Shown here: positions 1 through 9,330 of the stretch, piece after piece
Numbering within the stretch: the first letter of the stretch is position 1
Layout: every line of letters starts with the position of its first letter
From: Nissabacter sp. SGAir0207
Lineage (GTDB): Bacteria > Pseudomonadota > Gammaproteobacteria > Enterobacterales > Enterobacteriaceae
Assembly: GCF_005491205.1 (NCBI RefSeq)
Contig: NZ_CP028035.1
Span: 2,976,001-3,040,000, forward strand
Reading direction: 5' to 3'
Length of the DNA stretch: 64,000 nucleotides
The notes under the pieces: generated by a model
The model's database searches: none
Seen by the model: the letters and a program-made list of their open reading frames with translations, nothing else
What the model was told of the DNA's origin: nothing
Made by a program: the position numbers and the translations under genes

Positions 1-116
1 AACAGCTCCGCCTTGCCATCCGTGACGTCATTGCCCAGCCGGAACAGCAACAGCTCGAACTTATTGGAGAGTGCGAGGTTAGCCCGCTCATCGATATCTT
101 TTTGAAAATTATCCAT
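1..116 (-). CDS. cheV: Chemotaxis coupling protein CheV (5' part only)
   Basis: Only the first 38 codons lie inside the window; the gene runs off the left edge. The reading frame begins MDNFQKDIDERANLALSNKF and continues ELLLFRLG, which matches the N-terminus of enterobacterial CheV, a hybrid of a CheW-like coupling domain and a receiver domain that links chemoreceptors to CheA at the inner face of the membrane. The ATG at 114-116 is preceded on the minus strand by an AGGGGT ribosome-binding site. A sigma-28-type promoter about 105 bases upstream supports a flagellar/chemotaxis gene. Only the N-terminus is visible, so the receiver domain cannot be checked. Confidence 0.75.
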   Translation of the reverse strand, partial: MDNFQKDIDERANLALSNKFELLLFRLGNDVTDGKAEL

Positions 117-221
117 CTTTACCCCTGAGTATGAGTTATGTAATTAACAAGGCGAGTGGAGTGATGAGCTAAAGGGCCACCTGCCCTTCCCGCATTCGCG
201 CGCCTGCATTACGCACAAGAG

Positions 222-248
222 TTATCGGCAGAGCGGGGGAAAAGTGTA
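222..248 (-). promoter_or_regulatory. Sigma-28 (FliA) type promoter for cheV
   Basis: Read on the minus strand, the sequence is TACACTTT, 11 bases, then GCCGATAA. The -10 is a perfect match to the flagellar sigma-28 consensus GCCGATAA, and the -35 matches TAAAGTTT at 6 of 8 positions with the canonical 11-base spacer. It faces cheV. Confidence 0.7.
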
Positions 249-878
249 GGTGTGGGGGGGTGAAGATTTAGTATTTTCCTGAGAGTGAGAATGGAGTTTT
301 AGGTTTGAAAGGTTGGAGAATGATAGTGATGAAGAAAAGAGGCGTTGGGCTGATTTAATTTGGCAACTGGGACTTAGCACCGTTGCTAATGATATGTTTA
401 TATCACTATTTATAGCAAGCGGAGGAATATATTTTTTGGGCTAGGTAAGAGTTCTAGCATGATACTAAATGCAGATGTCATTAGCTATAACTGATTAAAA
501 TTGAATAAGAAACTCAGGTGGCAACAATAGAAATAACATTATAAATAGACATAACTATTTAATTATTTTATAAATAAAACCATTAAAAATCGCATTGATT
601 TATTATGATCATTCACCATGAATTTAACAATTTAAGAAAAACTAACAAGGTCTTATGTGTTATATATCATTAGAATACAACATTATACACCTTACATAAA
701 TCATTACTTACCAAAAAAGTACGATACTTCAAAAGAAGTATAATACCACTGCAACAAAGACAATCGAATTAAAAGTTACTTTAATAACACCTGCGAAAGC
801 AACCGTATTTCAACGCCTAAAAGAAAACAAATAATACATATTCATGCATGAAATAATCATGCTAATTTGTAACAATTA
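249..878. other. AT-rich intergenic stretch
   Basis: This stretch is markedly richer in A and T than the rest of the window. It holds no convincing gene apart from the weak short frame at 313-444. It contains several T- or A-rich tracts but no repeat of the tRNA-Thr 3' end that I can find by eye. It probably belongs to the same acquired islet as the GIY-YIG gene. Confidence 0.5.
313..444 (+). CDS. Possible small membrane peptide (43 aa), speculative
   Basis: An open frame from a TTG codon at 313 to TAG at 442-444 would give a 43-residue peptide. It has a charged head (ENDSDEEKRRWAD) followed by a hydrophobic stretch rich in Leu, Ile and Phe that could span a membrane. The residue pattern looks more protein-like than random AT-rich sequence. 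However, there is no ATG, the ribosome-binding site is poor (AGG at 301-303 and 310-312), and I recognise no family. It could be a remnant of a longer gene whose 5' end is lost, because a stop codon lies about nine codons upstream of the TTG. Treat as a candidate only. Confidence 0.2.
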   Translation: MENDSDEEKRRWADLIWQLGLSTVANDMFISLFIASGGIYFLG

Positions 879-1952
879 TCAAATCTGTAATATCGTTCTC
901 ATTTCAGGAAACAGAACTGAAACAAAGGCATCATACTTTCGTTCAAATTTCGCATTTTCATTCAGATAAGTCATAAACCGAATAATGGTCTTAGCCTGTT
1001 TATCTGTAGTCTGCGGTTGAAAACTTTGCCAGCCCAAAAGAAATAGCCGTCTTAAGGGATATTGGTTACTTTCACCTCTATTCAACGCTGCGGCAAGTAC
1101 ATCATAGGCTGAGGGTAATCTGCTACCTACTGTACGCGCATATTTGAACGACAGTAATACAGGAAGGATACCTTTTTTATTCCAAAACTCCCAACTCAAG
1201 CACGGAGCAAAAGCTTCATTCCAATATGAATATTGCGTTAATGAAAAAAGTGACTTGAATACAATTTCATGCATATTTTCTGGAGAGCCTGCATCATAAT
1301 AACATAAGGCGTCATCCAGAAAACGTTCCAATGCATTCTCCCAACTCCCTTCATAAACATTTGGATGTCTGGCAAACTTGGACTGCATAATGCGTTCCCA
1401 AGCTCCATGGGCAATCAAATGTTTCTCAACTAATTTTTGTTCAATATTAGTATAACACCCTCCCCTCACTTTATCAATGCCATACTGAATCATCAGTTCA
1501 ACGGTAGTTTCATTTTCTATCTTTTCGGCTTCACGTGCGTTTTTAGTTCCTATGTCAATTGCACTTATAAGTTGTAGCGGGGTGTTTAACTTAGTCCATT
1601 CTGCACCTTTACCCGTAAAATGCTCTTCCATTCTTTTTTTTATGTTTGCAGTTAGCCCAACATAGTAACAATCATTAGATAGCGCAAGAGTATAAATATA
1701 AATACTAACAGGGTTGCGGGAATTAAACCAATATTCGTTTCTTTCTTTACCTTGAAAATTATCAGCATTAATATTGCTACTACCCAAACGAATAAACTCT
1801 TCTGCTACTTCATCAGAAATTTCTCTACCAATGACTTTTTCTTTCCAACCTCTAGCAGGAGGCCATTCCTCACCGATTAATTCGATCTGCCGACGTTTGT
1901 GGGAACCTCTTGACGTTGCCCCTAACTTTAATAGCTCCATAGTAATAACCAT
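879..1952 (-). CDS. GIY-YIG nuclease-domain protein of unknown role
   Basis: A 357-residue protein. Residues about 83-125 form a GIY-YIG module: IYIYTLALSNDCYYVGLTAN, then IKKRMEEHF and a GAEWTK turn. The first YIY and the YVGLT segment correspond to the two motif halves, with an Arg in KKRMEEH and a Glu further on. The roughly 60-residue N-terminal part carries a GATSRGSHKRRQIELIGEEW segment followed by PP-A-R-G-W. The C-terminal 200 residues look helical and are not recognised. The start at 1952 has a GAGG site six bases upstream. The gene stands alone in AT-rich DNA beside the 3' end of a tRNA gene, and its base composition is unlike all its neighbours, so it is likely horizontally acquired. 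A nuclease in defence, restriction or a mobile element is possible; function is not shown. Confidence 0.7.
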   Translation of the reverse strand: MVITMELLKLGATSRGSHKRRQIELIGEEWPPARGWKEKVIGREISDEVAEEFIRLGSSNINADNFQGKERNEYWFNSRNPVSIYIYTLALSNDCYYVGLTANIKKRMEEHFTGKGAEWTKLNTPLQLISAIDIGTKNAREAEKIENETTVELMIQYGIDKVRGGCYTNIEQKLVEKHLIAHGAWERIMQSKFARHPNVYEGSWENALERFLDDALCYYDAGSPENMHEIVFKSLFSLTQYSYWNEAFAPCLSWEFWNKKGILPVLLSFKYARTVGSRLPSAYDVLAAALNRGESNQYPLRRLFLLGWQSFQPQTTDKQAKTIIRFMTYLNENAKFERKYDAFVSVLFPEMRTILQI

Positions 1953-2407
1953 CTACGCCCTCACTCTATTAAATTTAACTGAAAATATTAAATAATACCT
2001 CTATAGTAACCAATTAATTCCCACACCATTTTCTACCATTATCCTTTCAAGGAAAGATTAAATCCTAGCGCATAGTTAACATTACACCCATAGAGTGCCA
2101 AGCCTCTATTTACCTTAACGATTACACGTTAATTTAATATAATTAATGGAACCTTAAATTAACATATCAATTAAATGAAAGTATGGTAATTACTTGGAAT
2201 TTATCAATTTATAGTACTTATCATTTTAGGACAATTGGTCAGACATGCCAATAGCACAACATGTTGCGCTTCATCTATAGCATATCCACTTAACCTAACC
2301 GCACATCCTTAGAGATTTTGAAGTACGTCACTAACTCCAAAATTACGATCAGAAGCACAACAGAGCAGATTCTACGGGGTTTTATCAGAGGTCAAAAAAT
2401 GCTTGAT
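1953..2407. other. AT-rich intergenic stretch next to tRNA-Thr
   Basis: No gene-like frame is visible. The stretch is AT-rich and lies directly downstream of the tRNA-Thr 3' end, where site-specific integration scars are normally found. No integrase remnant and no exact duplicate of the tRNA end was seen. It should contain the promoter of the GIY-YIG gene, but no clear -35/-10 pair stands out. Confidence 0.5.
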
Positions 2408-2483
2408 TGGTGCCGATAATAGGAGTCGAACCTACGACCTTCGCATTACGAATGCGCTGCTCTACCAACTGAGCTATATCGGC
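2408..2483 (-). tRNA. thrW: tRNA-Thr (anticodon CGT)
   Basis: The minus strand folds as a 76-nt tRNA with encoded CCA: acceptor GCCGATA/TATCGGC, D arm AGCTCAGTTGGTAGAGC, anticodon stem around CGT (2448-2450) and T arm with GGTTCGACTCC. The anticodon reads ACG threonine codons. It sits just upstream of proA, the same neighbourhood as E. coli thrW, a known attachment site for prophages and islands. Confidence 0.95.
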
Positions 2484-2652
2484 GTTGTGAGGTGCTGCCG
2501 GGGGACTACGGAGTGACAAATTATTGAAAAGCGCGTGGCAAGTCAAGAGGGTGAGCGTTGGCGGGTGATTTTATCGCCAACTTGGGGCGCGAGCGGTGAA
2601 ACGTGCTCGGTAAGGGCGTTACGCATTGATTTGGTGAATGAAAAGTTGCGAA

Positions 2653-2681
2653 AGATAGAATCCCCGCGCCGGGGCGCGGGG
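2653..2681 (-). terminator. Terminator of proBA
   Basis: A 9-bp GC stem (CCCCGCGCC / GGCGCGGGG, 2662-2681) lies 7 bases past the proA stop. On the minus strand it is followed by ATTCTATCTTTC, a modest U-rich tail. Confidence 0.6.
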
Positions 2682-2688
2682 GGAGGCA

Positions 2689-3942
2689 TCAGGCGCGAAT
2701 GAGGTCGTCGCCGTAGCCGATCCATTTATAGGTGGTGAGCGCTTCCAGACCCATAGGGCCACGGGCGTGCAGCTTCTGGGTGCTGACCGCCACTTCCGCG
2801 CCGAGGCCAAACTGGCCGCCGTCGGTGAAGCGGGTGCTGGCGTTGACGTAGACCGCGGACGAGTCCACTTCGCGCACAAAACGCTCGGCGTTGCTGATGG
2901 AGCGCGTCAGGATGGCGTCAGAGTGGGCGGTGCCGTAAGCGCGAATGTGCTCCACCGCCGCTTCCAGGCCGGTGACCAACGTGACGTTGAGGTCGTTGGA
3001 GAGCCACTCGTCCTCGTAATCTTGCGGGGTAACGGGCACCACGGCGGCTGGGCCATCTTGCAGCAGGCGCAGTGCCTCCGGGCTGGCGTGCAGCGTGACG
3101 CCAGCGTCGGCCATGCGGCGGCTCAGCGCTGGCAGGAAGGTGCTGGCGATCGCCTCGTGCACCAGCAGCGTCTCCAGGCTGTTGCAGGCGCTCGGGCGCT
3201 GCACCTTGGCGCTCTCAATCACCGTCAGCGCCTTCTCCACGTCGATGCTCTCATCGGCGAAAATGTGGCACACGCCGATGCCGCCGGTAATGACGGGAAT
3301 GGTCGAGTGCTCGCGACACAGTTTATGCAGCGACGCCCCGCCGCGCGGGATCAGCATGTCCACATAGCGATCGAGGCGCAGCAACGCATTGACCAGCGCG
3401 CGGTCTGGGTTATCGATCGCCTGTACCGCCGCCGCTGGCAGGCCACAGCGCTCCAGTGCGCGCTGGATGACGCTCACCGTCGCCTGATTGGTGAGGTGCG
3501 TCTCCTTGCCGCCGCGCAGGATCACCGCGTTGCCGGTCTTCAGGCAGAGCGAGGCGACGTCCACGGTCACGTTCGGGCGCGCCTCATAGATCACGCCGAC
3601 CACGCCGAGCGGCACGCGGCGGCGCTCCAGCTTCAGGCCGTTATCCAGCAGGCTGCCGTCAATCACCTGCCCCACCGGGTCGTGCAACTTGCTGACCTGC
3701 CGCACGTCGTTGGCGATCGCCGCCAGACGCGCTGGCGTCAGTTGCAGGCGATCGAGCAGTGCCTCACCCATGCCCGCCGCGCGGGCGGCGGCTACATCCT
3801 GCTCGTTGGCGCTGAGGATAATCTCACCCTCAGCCTCCAGCATGTCGGCCATCACCAACAGCGCCTGGTTCTTCTTCGCCGTGCTCAACACGGCCAACTG
3901 GTAGGAGGCCTGTTTCGCGGCCTGCCCCATCTGCTCCAGCAT
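2689..3942 (-). CDS. proA: Gamma-glutamyl phosphate reductase
   Basis: ProA reduces L-glutamyl-5-phosphate to glutamate semialdehyde with NADPH, the second step of proline synthesis in the cytoplasm. The 417-residue length is the usual enterobacterial size. The aldehyde-dehydrogenase-fold features are present: [32 protein letters not shown], and the catalytic cysteine in [11 protein letters not shown] at about residue 253. Its start codon lies nine bases after the proB stop, so the two genes form the classical proBA operon in which glutamyl phosphate is handed from ProB to ProA. A hairpin terminator follows immediately. Confidence 0.97.
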   Translation of the reverse strand: MLEQMGQAAKQASYQLAVLSTAKKNQALLVMADMLEAEGEIILSANEQDVAAARAAGMGEALLDRLQLTPARLAAIANDVRQVSKLHDPVGQVIDGSLLDNGLKLERRRVPLGVVGVIYEARPNVTVDVASLCLKTGNAVILRGGKETHLTNQATVSVIQRALERCGLPAAAVQAIDNPDRALVNALLRLDRYVDMLIPRGGASLHKLCREHSTIPVITGGIGVCHIFADESIDVEKALTVIESAKVQRPSACNSLETLLVHEAIASTFLPALSRRMADAGVTLHASPEALRLLQDGPAAVVPVTPQDYEDEWLSNDLNVTLVTGLEAAVEHIRAYGTAHSDAILTRSISNAERFVREVDSSAVYVNASTRFTDGGQFGLGAEVAVSTQKLHARGPMGLEALTTYKWIGYGDDLIRA

Positions 3943-3951
3943 GGCAACTCC

Positions 3952-5055
3952 TTAGCTAACAATCATATCGTCACGGTGAACCGCCACCGGACCGTACTCA
4001 TAACCAAGGATATCGCTGATCTGCTGCGAGTGATACCCGGCAATCATCCGCATCGCATCACTGTTGTAACGGCTGACGCCGTGGGCCAGGTCGCGGCCAG
4101 CCAGATTGCGGATGCGAATCACCTCGCCGCGCGAGAAGTTGCCCTTCACCTCGCGGATGCCCTTCGGCAGCAGCGAACTGCCGCGCTCCAGCATCGCGGC
4201 GACCGCGCCGTCGTCGATGGTGATCTCGCCGGCCGGTGGCGCGCCGAAGATCCAGCGCTTGCGGCTCTCCAGCGGCGTCTCCAGCGCGTGGAAACGGGTG
4301 CCGACCGAGTTGCCCGCGATCACGTCTGCCACCACGTCCGGGCGGCTGCCAGCGGCGATGATCACATCCACGCCAGCGCGGCAGGCGACGTCGGCGGCCT
4401 GCAATTTGGTGGCCATGCCGCCGGTGCCAAGGCCTGAGACGCTGTCACCGGCGATGCCGCGCAGCGCGTCATCAATGCCGGTCACTTCGCGGATCAGCTC
4501 CGCCTCAGGGTTCTTGCGCGGGTCAGCGGTGAACAGCCCCGGCTGGTCGGTCAGCAGCAGCAGTTTGTCGGCCCCGCCGAGGATCGCCGCCAGCGCCGAG
4601 AGGTTGTCATTGTCGCCTACCTTGATCTCCGCGGTGGCGACGGCGTCGTTCTCGTTGATGATCGGCACGATGTGGTTATCCAGCAGCGCGCGCAGGGTGT
4701 CGCGGGCGTTGAGGAAGCGCTCACGGTCTTCCAGATCGGCGCGGGTCAGCAGCATCTGGCCGACGTGGATGCCATAAATGGAGAAAAGTTGCTCCCACAG
4801 CTGGATCAGGCGGCTCTGCCCCACCGCCGCCAGCAACTGCTTGGAGGCGATGGTGGCGGGCAGTTCAGGGTAGCCCAGGTGCTCACGGCCAGCGGCAATC
4901 GCGCCAGAGGTGACGATGATGATGCGGTGCCCGGCGGCGTGTTGCCGGGCGCACTGGCGCACCAGCTCCACAATGTGGGCGCGGTTAAGGCGGCGCGATC
5001 CGCCGGTGAGCACACTGGTGCCCAGTTTTACAACCAAAGTCTGGCTGCCACTCAT
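3952..5055 (-). CDS. proB: Glutamate 5-kinase
   Basis: ProB phosphorylates glutamate to L-glutamyl-5-phosphate, the committed and proline-feedback-inhibited step of proline synthesis. The N-terminal amino-acid-kinase domain starts [19 protein letters not shown] and contains the [21 protein letters not shown] substrate and Mg-ATP region (split here as [11 protein letters not shown] and [10 protein letters not shown]). A C-terminal PUA domain (about residues 275-367) ends in [14 protein letters not shown] chose the ATG at 5055 because it gives 367 residues, the E. coli length; an in-frame ATG 13 codons upstream has no family support. First gene of proBA. Confidence 0.96.
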   Translation of the reverse strand: MSGSQTLVVKLGTSVLTGGSRRLNRAHIVELVRQCARQHAAGHRIIIVTSGAIAAGREHLGYPELPATIASKQLLAAVGQSRLIQLWEQLFSIYGIHVGQMLLTRADLEDRERFLNARDTLRALLDNHIVPIINENDAVATAEIKVGDNDNLSALAAILGGADKLLLLTDQPGLFTADPRKNPEAELIREVTGIDDALRGIAGDSVSGLGTGGMATKLQAADVACRAGVDVIIAAGSRPDVVADVIAGNSVGTRFHALETPLESRKRWIFGAPPAGEITIDDGAVAAMLERGSSLLPKGIREVKGNFSRGEVIRIRNLAGRDLAHGVSRYNSDAMRMIAGYHSQQISDILGYEYGPVAVHRDDMIVS

Positions 5056-5148
5056 AATTACTCTGCCATAGCAAATGAATAGGGAGGTGGCCACGGGGCC
5101 ATCAGAGGGATCTTTGTAACAGGAGAGAGGCGGGTTGCCAACGGGGGG

Positions 5149-5181
5149 AGATAAAATAAAAGGGCCGCCCAGCAGGGCGGC
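5149..5181 (-). terminator. Terminator of crl
   Basis: A GCCGCCC / GGGCGGC stem (5164-5181) with a 4-base loop is followed on the minus strand by a T-rich run (complement of 5149-5162). This is a textbook intrinsic terminator placed between crl and proB. Confidence 0.85.
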
Positions 5182-5217
5182 GCGCAGACCCGGCGGCCTG
5201 AAAGCGCCACCGGGGGA

Positions 5218-5619
5218 TCAGGCGGAGAGTTTGACTGGCTCGTCCGTGAAGTGATCGGCAGGCTCCAGCGCCAGGTTCATCTCGCCCAGCATGGCCGCCA
5301 GACGTTGGTGAAAATCGCGCAACGTGGTTTCCAGTTTCTCCTGAACTTCCGGATCTTTGATCTTTTGGGCCGTCCACTCGCCCTCTTTATCAAACAGGCC
5401 AAACTGGTAAACATAGGTATAACGCGTGGCCTCGTCCTGTAGCTCAATCCACCAGCCCCAGAACTCACGTTTTTCCGGCGCCGGTTTGACGTTGACACAC
5501 ACCGCCAGACAATCAAAAAAGAACTGATTATTCTGGCATTTCCCTTCACGCAGATAGGGGCCCAGGGCCGCGAAACGCTTCATTAGACGGCTTTTTGGGT
5601 GTCCGCTTGGTAATGTCAT
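5218..5619 (-). CDS. crl: Sigma-S assembly factor Crl
   Basis: Crl binds the stationary-phase sigma factor RpoS and promotes formation of the RpoS holoenzyme, boosting curli and general stress genes. The 133-residue product starts [20 protein letters not shown] and has the conserved core [20 protein letters not shown] followed by a Trp-rich segment [10 protein letters not shown], all typical of Crl and matching the family length. It is a single-gene unit ending in a strong terminator, located between proBA and frsA as in E. coli. Confidence 0.95.
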   Translation of the reverse strand: MTLPSGHPKSRLMKRFAALGPYLREGKCQNNQFFFDCLAVCVNVKPAPEKREFWGWWIELQDEATRYTYVYQFGLFDKEGEWTAQKIKDPEVQEKLETTLRDFHQRLAAMLGEMNLALEPADHFTDEPVKLSA

Positions 5620-5675
5620 CTTCTACCTCCTTATGGCGACGATCCTTTTTAACAAACCGCGCGGAAATAGCAACT

Positions 5676-6926
5676 CTATTCACACATTTTACCCTGCAAC
5701 CAGTCACACACTTCATTCAGCGCCCGGTCAAAGCTGCGATAGACCGGTTTGCGGCCAATCTCCAGCAGTTTGCCGCTGCGTGAGGAGGAGGCGATCAGGC
5801 GCGACTCCTCTTTCGGGCTGAACGTTTCATGCGCCCAGTAGCCGGAGAGCATCGGCGTCGGGCAGTGGCGGCCGAGCAGCCCCTGGGTCTTCAGCGAGTA
5901 GCGCCCCATCTCGATGCGCAGCGCGGCGTCGGAGGCGTTGCTCATCCCCATCCGGCTGGCGAGCACGTCCATGTACATGTCAGGCGCGGCCTCCTGGCAG
6001 GCGCGGTTGCTCATCAACTCATGCACCAGTGGGCCAAGGCAAGCAACGGCGCGCAGCCGGCGCGACTCCAGGTAGCCCAGCCGCACCGCGACGTTGGCCC
6101 CGAAGCGGAAGCCGAACAGCGAGACGCGGGTGTGATCCACCCACGGCACCTTGTCGAGTTGCGCCAGCACCTGCTGGTGCAGGAAGCTGGTGTCCTGCGT
6201 CAGTTTCCAGCGCGAGGAGAAGCCGATGGAGGGCATATCGATGGTCAGCATCGCGATGCCGCGCGGTGCCAGGTAGTCGCTGAACAGCCGGTAGTGGTCG
6301 CTCTGCAACATATCCAGCCCGCCGCAGATCAGCACCGTCGGGAACGGCGCCTGCCCCTGCGCCGGCTGGTGCAGGAAGCCGGTGATGGGCGCACCGCCGG
6401 GGATGGCAAACTCCAGCTCTTTCAGTTGGTAGGGCAGATGGTGGGCCGCCTCCTGATAGGCGCGGTTGGCCAGCACTTCCGCCTGCTCCGCCAGCTCATC
6501 GCCCTTGAGGTGCGGGTAGGCGGCGATGTTGTAGTAGTTGGCCGCCATCAGCCACAGCTTGCCGCGCTCCGCCGGATCCTGGCTCTCCAGCGCCCGCTGC
6601 TGCCACAGCATCGCCTGATGCGACCACTCGTAGATCCAGTTGCCGTTGCGGTAGCCGACCACGGTGTCGAGCAGCCGCTCGTCGGTGCGTTCGGCATCCG
6701 AGGCGGCGATGCGCGCCAGCACCTGCCGCATCTCCAGCGCGTCGATGCCGCGCCAGATCCACATCAGCCGGTTGATCATGCGATACCAACGCGGGCCGGC
6801 CTGCCCGTCGAGGGCGGACTGGAGCGGTTGTGCGGTTGGGTGGTGCGCCCGTTTGACCAGCGTGGAGGTCTCAGGGTGCTTGAAGCGGGGTTTGAACAGG
6901 ATTTCCGAAAGATTGGCTTGGGTCAT
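5676..6926 (-). CDS. frsA: FrsA, alpha/beta-hydrolase fold esterase
   Basis: FrsA (YafA) is an alpha/beta-hydrolase family protein first described as a fermentation/respiration switch protein that binds dephospho-EIIA-Glc; later work describes esterase activity. The 416-residue product begins [21 protein letters not shown] hydrolase core is visible around [15 protein letters not shown] and [20 protein letters not shown]; the usual nucleophile elbow Gly-x-Ser-x-Gly reads GFRFG, so the canonical serine is absent, which is also true of FrsA proteins generally. I chose the ATG at 6926 to match the known N-terminus rather than the ATG 17 codons upstream. The neighbours crl and gpt are as in E. coli. 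Confidence 0.93.
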   Translation of the reverse strand: MTQANLSEILFKPRFKHPETSTLVKRAHHPTAQPLQSALDGQAGPRWYRMINRLMWIWRGIDALEMRQVLARIAASDAERTDERLLDTVVGYRNGNWIYEWSHQAMLWQQRALESQDPAERGKLWLMAANYYNIAAYPHLKGDELAEQAEVLANRAYQEAAHHLPYQLKELEFAIPGGAPITGFLHQPAQGQAPFPTVLICGGLDMLQSDHYRLFSDYLAPRGIAMLTIDMPSIGFSSRWKLTQDTSFLHQQVLAQLDKVPWVDHTRVSLFGFRFGANVAVRLGYLESRRLRAVACLGPLVHELMSNRACQEAAPDMYMDVLASRMGMSNASDAALRIEMGRYSLKTQGLLGRHCPTPMLSGYWAHETFSPKEESRLIASSSRSGKLLEIGRKPVYRSFDRALNEVCDWLQGKMCE

Positions 6927-7030
6927 CGACAGCCTCCATGATGCTGCGGGCGCAAATGCGGCCGGACATAATGCCAAAGTGTACCAAAGAACCGGGGAAA
7001 GGGGGCGGGTGAGGTCAAGGCAGGGGCAGA

Positions 7031-7059
7031 AACAGCACGCCCGGCATCAGCCGGGCGTG
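7031..7059 (-). terminator. Hairpin terminator of gpt
   Basis: A perfect 10-bp stem CACGCCCGGC / GCCGGGCGTG (7036-7059) with an ATCA loop lies 13 bases past the gpt stop. The following minus-strand sequence CTGTTTCTG is only weakly U-rich. Confidence 0.6.
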
Positions 7060-7072
7060 TGGGGGAAGGCGA

Positions 7073-7531
7073 TTAACGACCGCCGATTGGCTCGACGAAG
7101 GTCACGGCCATGTCCCAAGGTTGCTCAATCCAGGTGTCCTGCGGGATGTCGACCACGTAGTCGTCCACCAGCGGGCGGCCAGCCGGCTTGGCAAAGATGG
7201 TGACGAAGTGGGCTTTCGGGTACATCTCACGGATTGCCTTGGCGGTGCCACCGGTGTCCACCAGGTCATCAATCACGATAAAGCCTTCACCGTCGCCTTC
7301 AGCGCGCTTGAGCACATGCAGGTCGCGCTGGTTGTCGTGGTCATAGCTGGAGATGCAGACGGTGTCGACGTGGCGAATACCCAGTTCACGCGCCAGCAGC
7401 GCCGCTGGCACCAGCCCGCCGCGGCTGACCGCGATGATGCCCTGCCACTTATCGGCAGGAAGCAGACGGTGTGCCAGTTTACGGGCCTGCATTTGCAACA
7501 TGTCCCAAGTTACGACGTATTTTTCGCTCAT
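7073..7531 (-). CDS. gpt: Xanthine-guanine phosphoribosyltransferase
   Basis: Gpt salvages guanine and xanthine (and weakly hypoxanthine) to their 5'-mononucleotides using PRPP, at the inner membrane face. The 152-residue product has the type-I PRTase PRPP loop [17 protein letters not shown] at about residues 84-100 and the conserved N-terminal [20 protein letters not shown]; length equals the E. coli enzyme. It is transcribed on its own, divergent from pepD. Purine salvage here complements the urate cluster further right, but they are not in one operon. Confidence 0.97.
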   Translation of the reverse strand: MSEKYVVTWDMLQMQARKLAHRLLPADKWQGIIAVSRGGLVPAALLARELGIRHVDTVCISSYDHDNQRDLHVLKRAEGDGEGFIVIDDLVDTGGTAKAIREMYPKAHFVTIFAKPAGRPLVDDYVVDIPQDTWIEQPWDMAVTFVEPIGGR

Positions 7532-7822
7532 AAAATCGTGTCCCAGCCAGCTGTGGATTGGCTTAAAAATGTTCAGGGGGAAAAAGGTTGCGCGAGATTA
7601 TAGAGAGGCAGCCGGATAAAAACCAGCGGCAATCCAAAAAAGCCCCGGCTTTTTGCTGCCCCGCCACGCGCACGGCGCGGGGGAAAGTGATATTCTCCCT
7701 GTTTCCGCCATCGCATTATGGCGCTGTATTTTCAACCTTAACACCGCGGCCTCCCTGTTCCCCCTGCCCTGCCGCTGGCGCGGCGGGGGCCGATCCGGGG
7801 ATGCTGCCACAGGAGACTCACT

Positions 7823-9283
7823 GTGTCTGAACTGTCGCAACTCTCGCCACAACCGCTGTGGGACATCTTTGCCCGCATCTGCGCCATCCCGCACCCTTCA
7901 TTCCACGAAGAGGCGCTGGCGCAGGACATCATGGCCTGGGCCAACGAGAAAGGGATCCATGCGGAGCGCGATCAGGTAGGCAACATCCTGCTGCGCAAAC
8001 CGGCCAAGCCGGGCATGGAAGACCGCAAGCCGGTGGTGTTGCAGGCGCACCTGGACATGGTGCCGCAGAAGAACAATGACACCGTGCATGACTTCACCAA
8101 AGACCCGATCCAGCCCTACGTGGATGGCGAGTGGGTCAAGGCGCGCGGCACCACGCTGGGCGCGGACAACGGCATCGGCATGGCCTCGGCGCTGGCGGTG
8201 CTGGCGGATGAGGGCGTGGCGCACGGCCCGCTGGAAGTGCTGCTGACCATGACCGAGGAGACCGGCATGGATGGCGCGTTTGGCCTCCAGCCGAACTGGT
8301 TGCAGGGCGAGATCCTGATCAACACCGACTCCGAGGAGGAGGGTGAGATCTACATGGGTTGCGCCGGTGGCATCGACTTCACCACCACCCTGACGCTGCA
8401 ACGCGAGGCGCTGGCCAGCGGCTACAGCGTGCTGAAGCTGGCGATCAAGGGGCTGAAGGGCGGCCACTCTGGCGCGGACATCCACCACGGCCTCGGCAAC
8501 GCCAACAAGCTGCTGGCGCGCTTCCTGTTTGAGCACGCCGCGGCGCTCGGCCTGCGCGTGCTCGACCTGAACGGCGGCACCCTGCGCAACGCCATCCCGC
8601 GTGAAGCCTTCGCCACCCTGGCGGTGCCGGCGGTCAACGTGGATGCGCTGAAATCGCTGGTAAGCGAGTATCAGGCGACGCTGCAAAACGAGCTGTCAGC
8701 GAAAGAGAAGAAGCTGGTAGTGCAGCTGGAAGAGAGTGAGAGCAGCGCGCTGGCGCTGGACAAAGCGAGCCAGGAGCGTCTGCTGGCGCTGCTGAACGCT
8801 ACGCCGAACGGCGTGATCCGCATGAGCGACGCGGTGCCGGGCGTGGTTGAGACCTCCCTGAACCTCGGCGTGGTGACCATGAGCGCTGACGAAGTGGTGG
8901 TGAACTGCCTGATCCGTTCGCTGATCGACAGCGGCAAGGATGATGTGGTCGGCATCCTGACCGCGCTCGGCCAGCTGGCTGGGGCCACCACCGCGCCGAA
9001 GGGCGGCTACCCTGGCTGGCAACCAGACCCGCACTCGCCGGTGATGCAACTGGTGCGCGAGACCTACCATTCGCTGTTTGGCAAAACGCCGAACATCCAG
9101 GTGATCCACGCGGGCCTCGAGTGTGGCCTGTTCAAGAAGCCTTACCCGGATATGGACATGGTCTCCATCGGGCCGACCATCACTGGCCCGCACTCCCCGG
9201 ATGAGCAGGTGCATATCGGCAGCGTCGGCCTCTACTGGCAGCTGCTGACCGCCCTGCTGAAGGCGATTCCGGCGAAGGCGTAA
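7823..9283 (+). CDS. pepD: Aminoacyl-histidine dipeptidase (peptidase D)
   Basis: PepD is a cytoplasmic M20-family metallodipeptidase that cleaves Xaa-His (carnosine-like) and other dipeptides. The 486-residue protein shows the di-metal site residues in order: QAHLDMVPQ (His and Asp, about residue 80), LGADNGIGMA (bridging Asp), TMTEETGMDGAFGL (catalytic Glu pair), NTDSEEEGE (Asp) and a late His in TGPHSPDE. The start follows an AGGAG-like site (CACAGGAGACTCACT). It is flanked by gpt upstream and convergent dinB, and has its own strong terminator. Confidence 0.96.
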   Translation: MSELSQLSPQPLWDIFARICAIPHPSFHEEALAQDIMAWANEKGIHAERDQVGNILLRKPAKPGMEDRKPVVLQAHLDMVPQKNNDTVHDFTKDPIQPYVDGEWVKARGTTLGADNGIGMASALAVLADEGVAHGPLEVLLTMTEETGMDGAFGLQPNWLQGEILINTDSEEEGEIYMGCAGGIDFTTTLTLQREALASGYSVLKLAIKGLKGGHSGADIHHGLGNANKLLARFLFEHAAALGLRVLDLNGGTLRNAIPREAFATLAVPAVNVDALKSLVSEYQATLQNELSAKEKKLVVQLEESESSALALDKASQERLLALLNATPNGVIRMSDAVPGVVETSLNLGVVTMSADEVVVNCLIRSLIDSGKDDVVGILTALGQLAGATTAPKGGYPGWQPDPHSPVMQLVRETYHSLFGKTPNIQVIHAGLECGLFKKPYPDMDMVSIGPTITGPHSPDEQVHIGSVGLYWQLLTALLKAIPAKA

Positions 9284-9299
9284 CGTTCCCCCTCCCCTC

Positions 9300-9327
9300 A
9301 GGCGAAGCTGCGGCTTCGCCTTTTTTT
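9300..9327 (+). terminator. Terminator of pepD
   Basis: AGGCGAAG / CTTCGCCT stem (9300-9321) with a 6-base loop and a run of seven T residues (9321-9327): a canonical intrinsic terminator between the convergent pepD and dinB genes. Confidence 0.93.
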
Positions 9328-9330
9328 GCC

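Noticed and set aside
117..2407. Direct repeat of the tRNA-Thr 3' end (attachment-site duplicate)
   Set aside because: Searched by eye for GTGCCGAT and AGGAGTCGAA-type fragments and found none, so integration is only inferred from position and composition.
2767..4437. 556-residue open frame on the plus strand
   Set aside because: It is antisense to proA and proB in GC-rich DNA, with Arg/Ala/His-rich low-complexity translation and no family features.
5829..6941. 370-residue plus-strand frame
   Set aside because: Antisense shadow of frsA with biased composition and no ribosome-binding site.
7660..7690. GC-rich hairpin between gpt and pepD
   Set aside because: The stem is imperfect, lies in a divergent promoter region and has no tail; no role can be argued.
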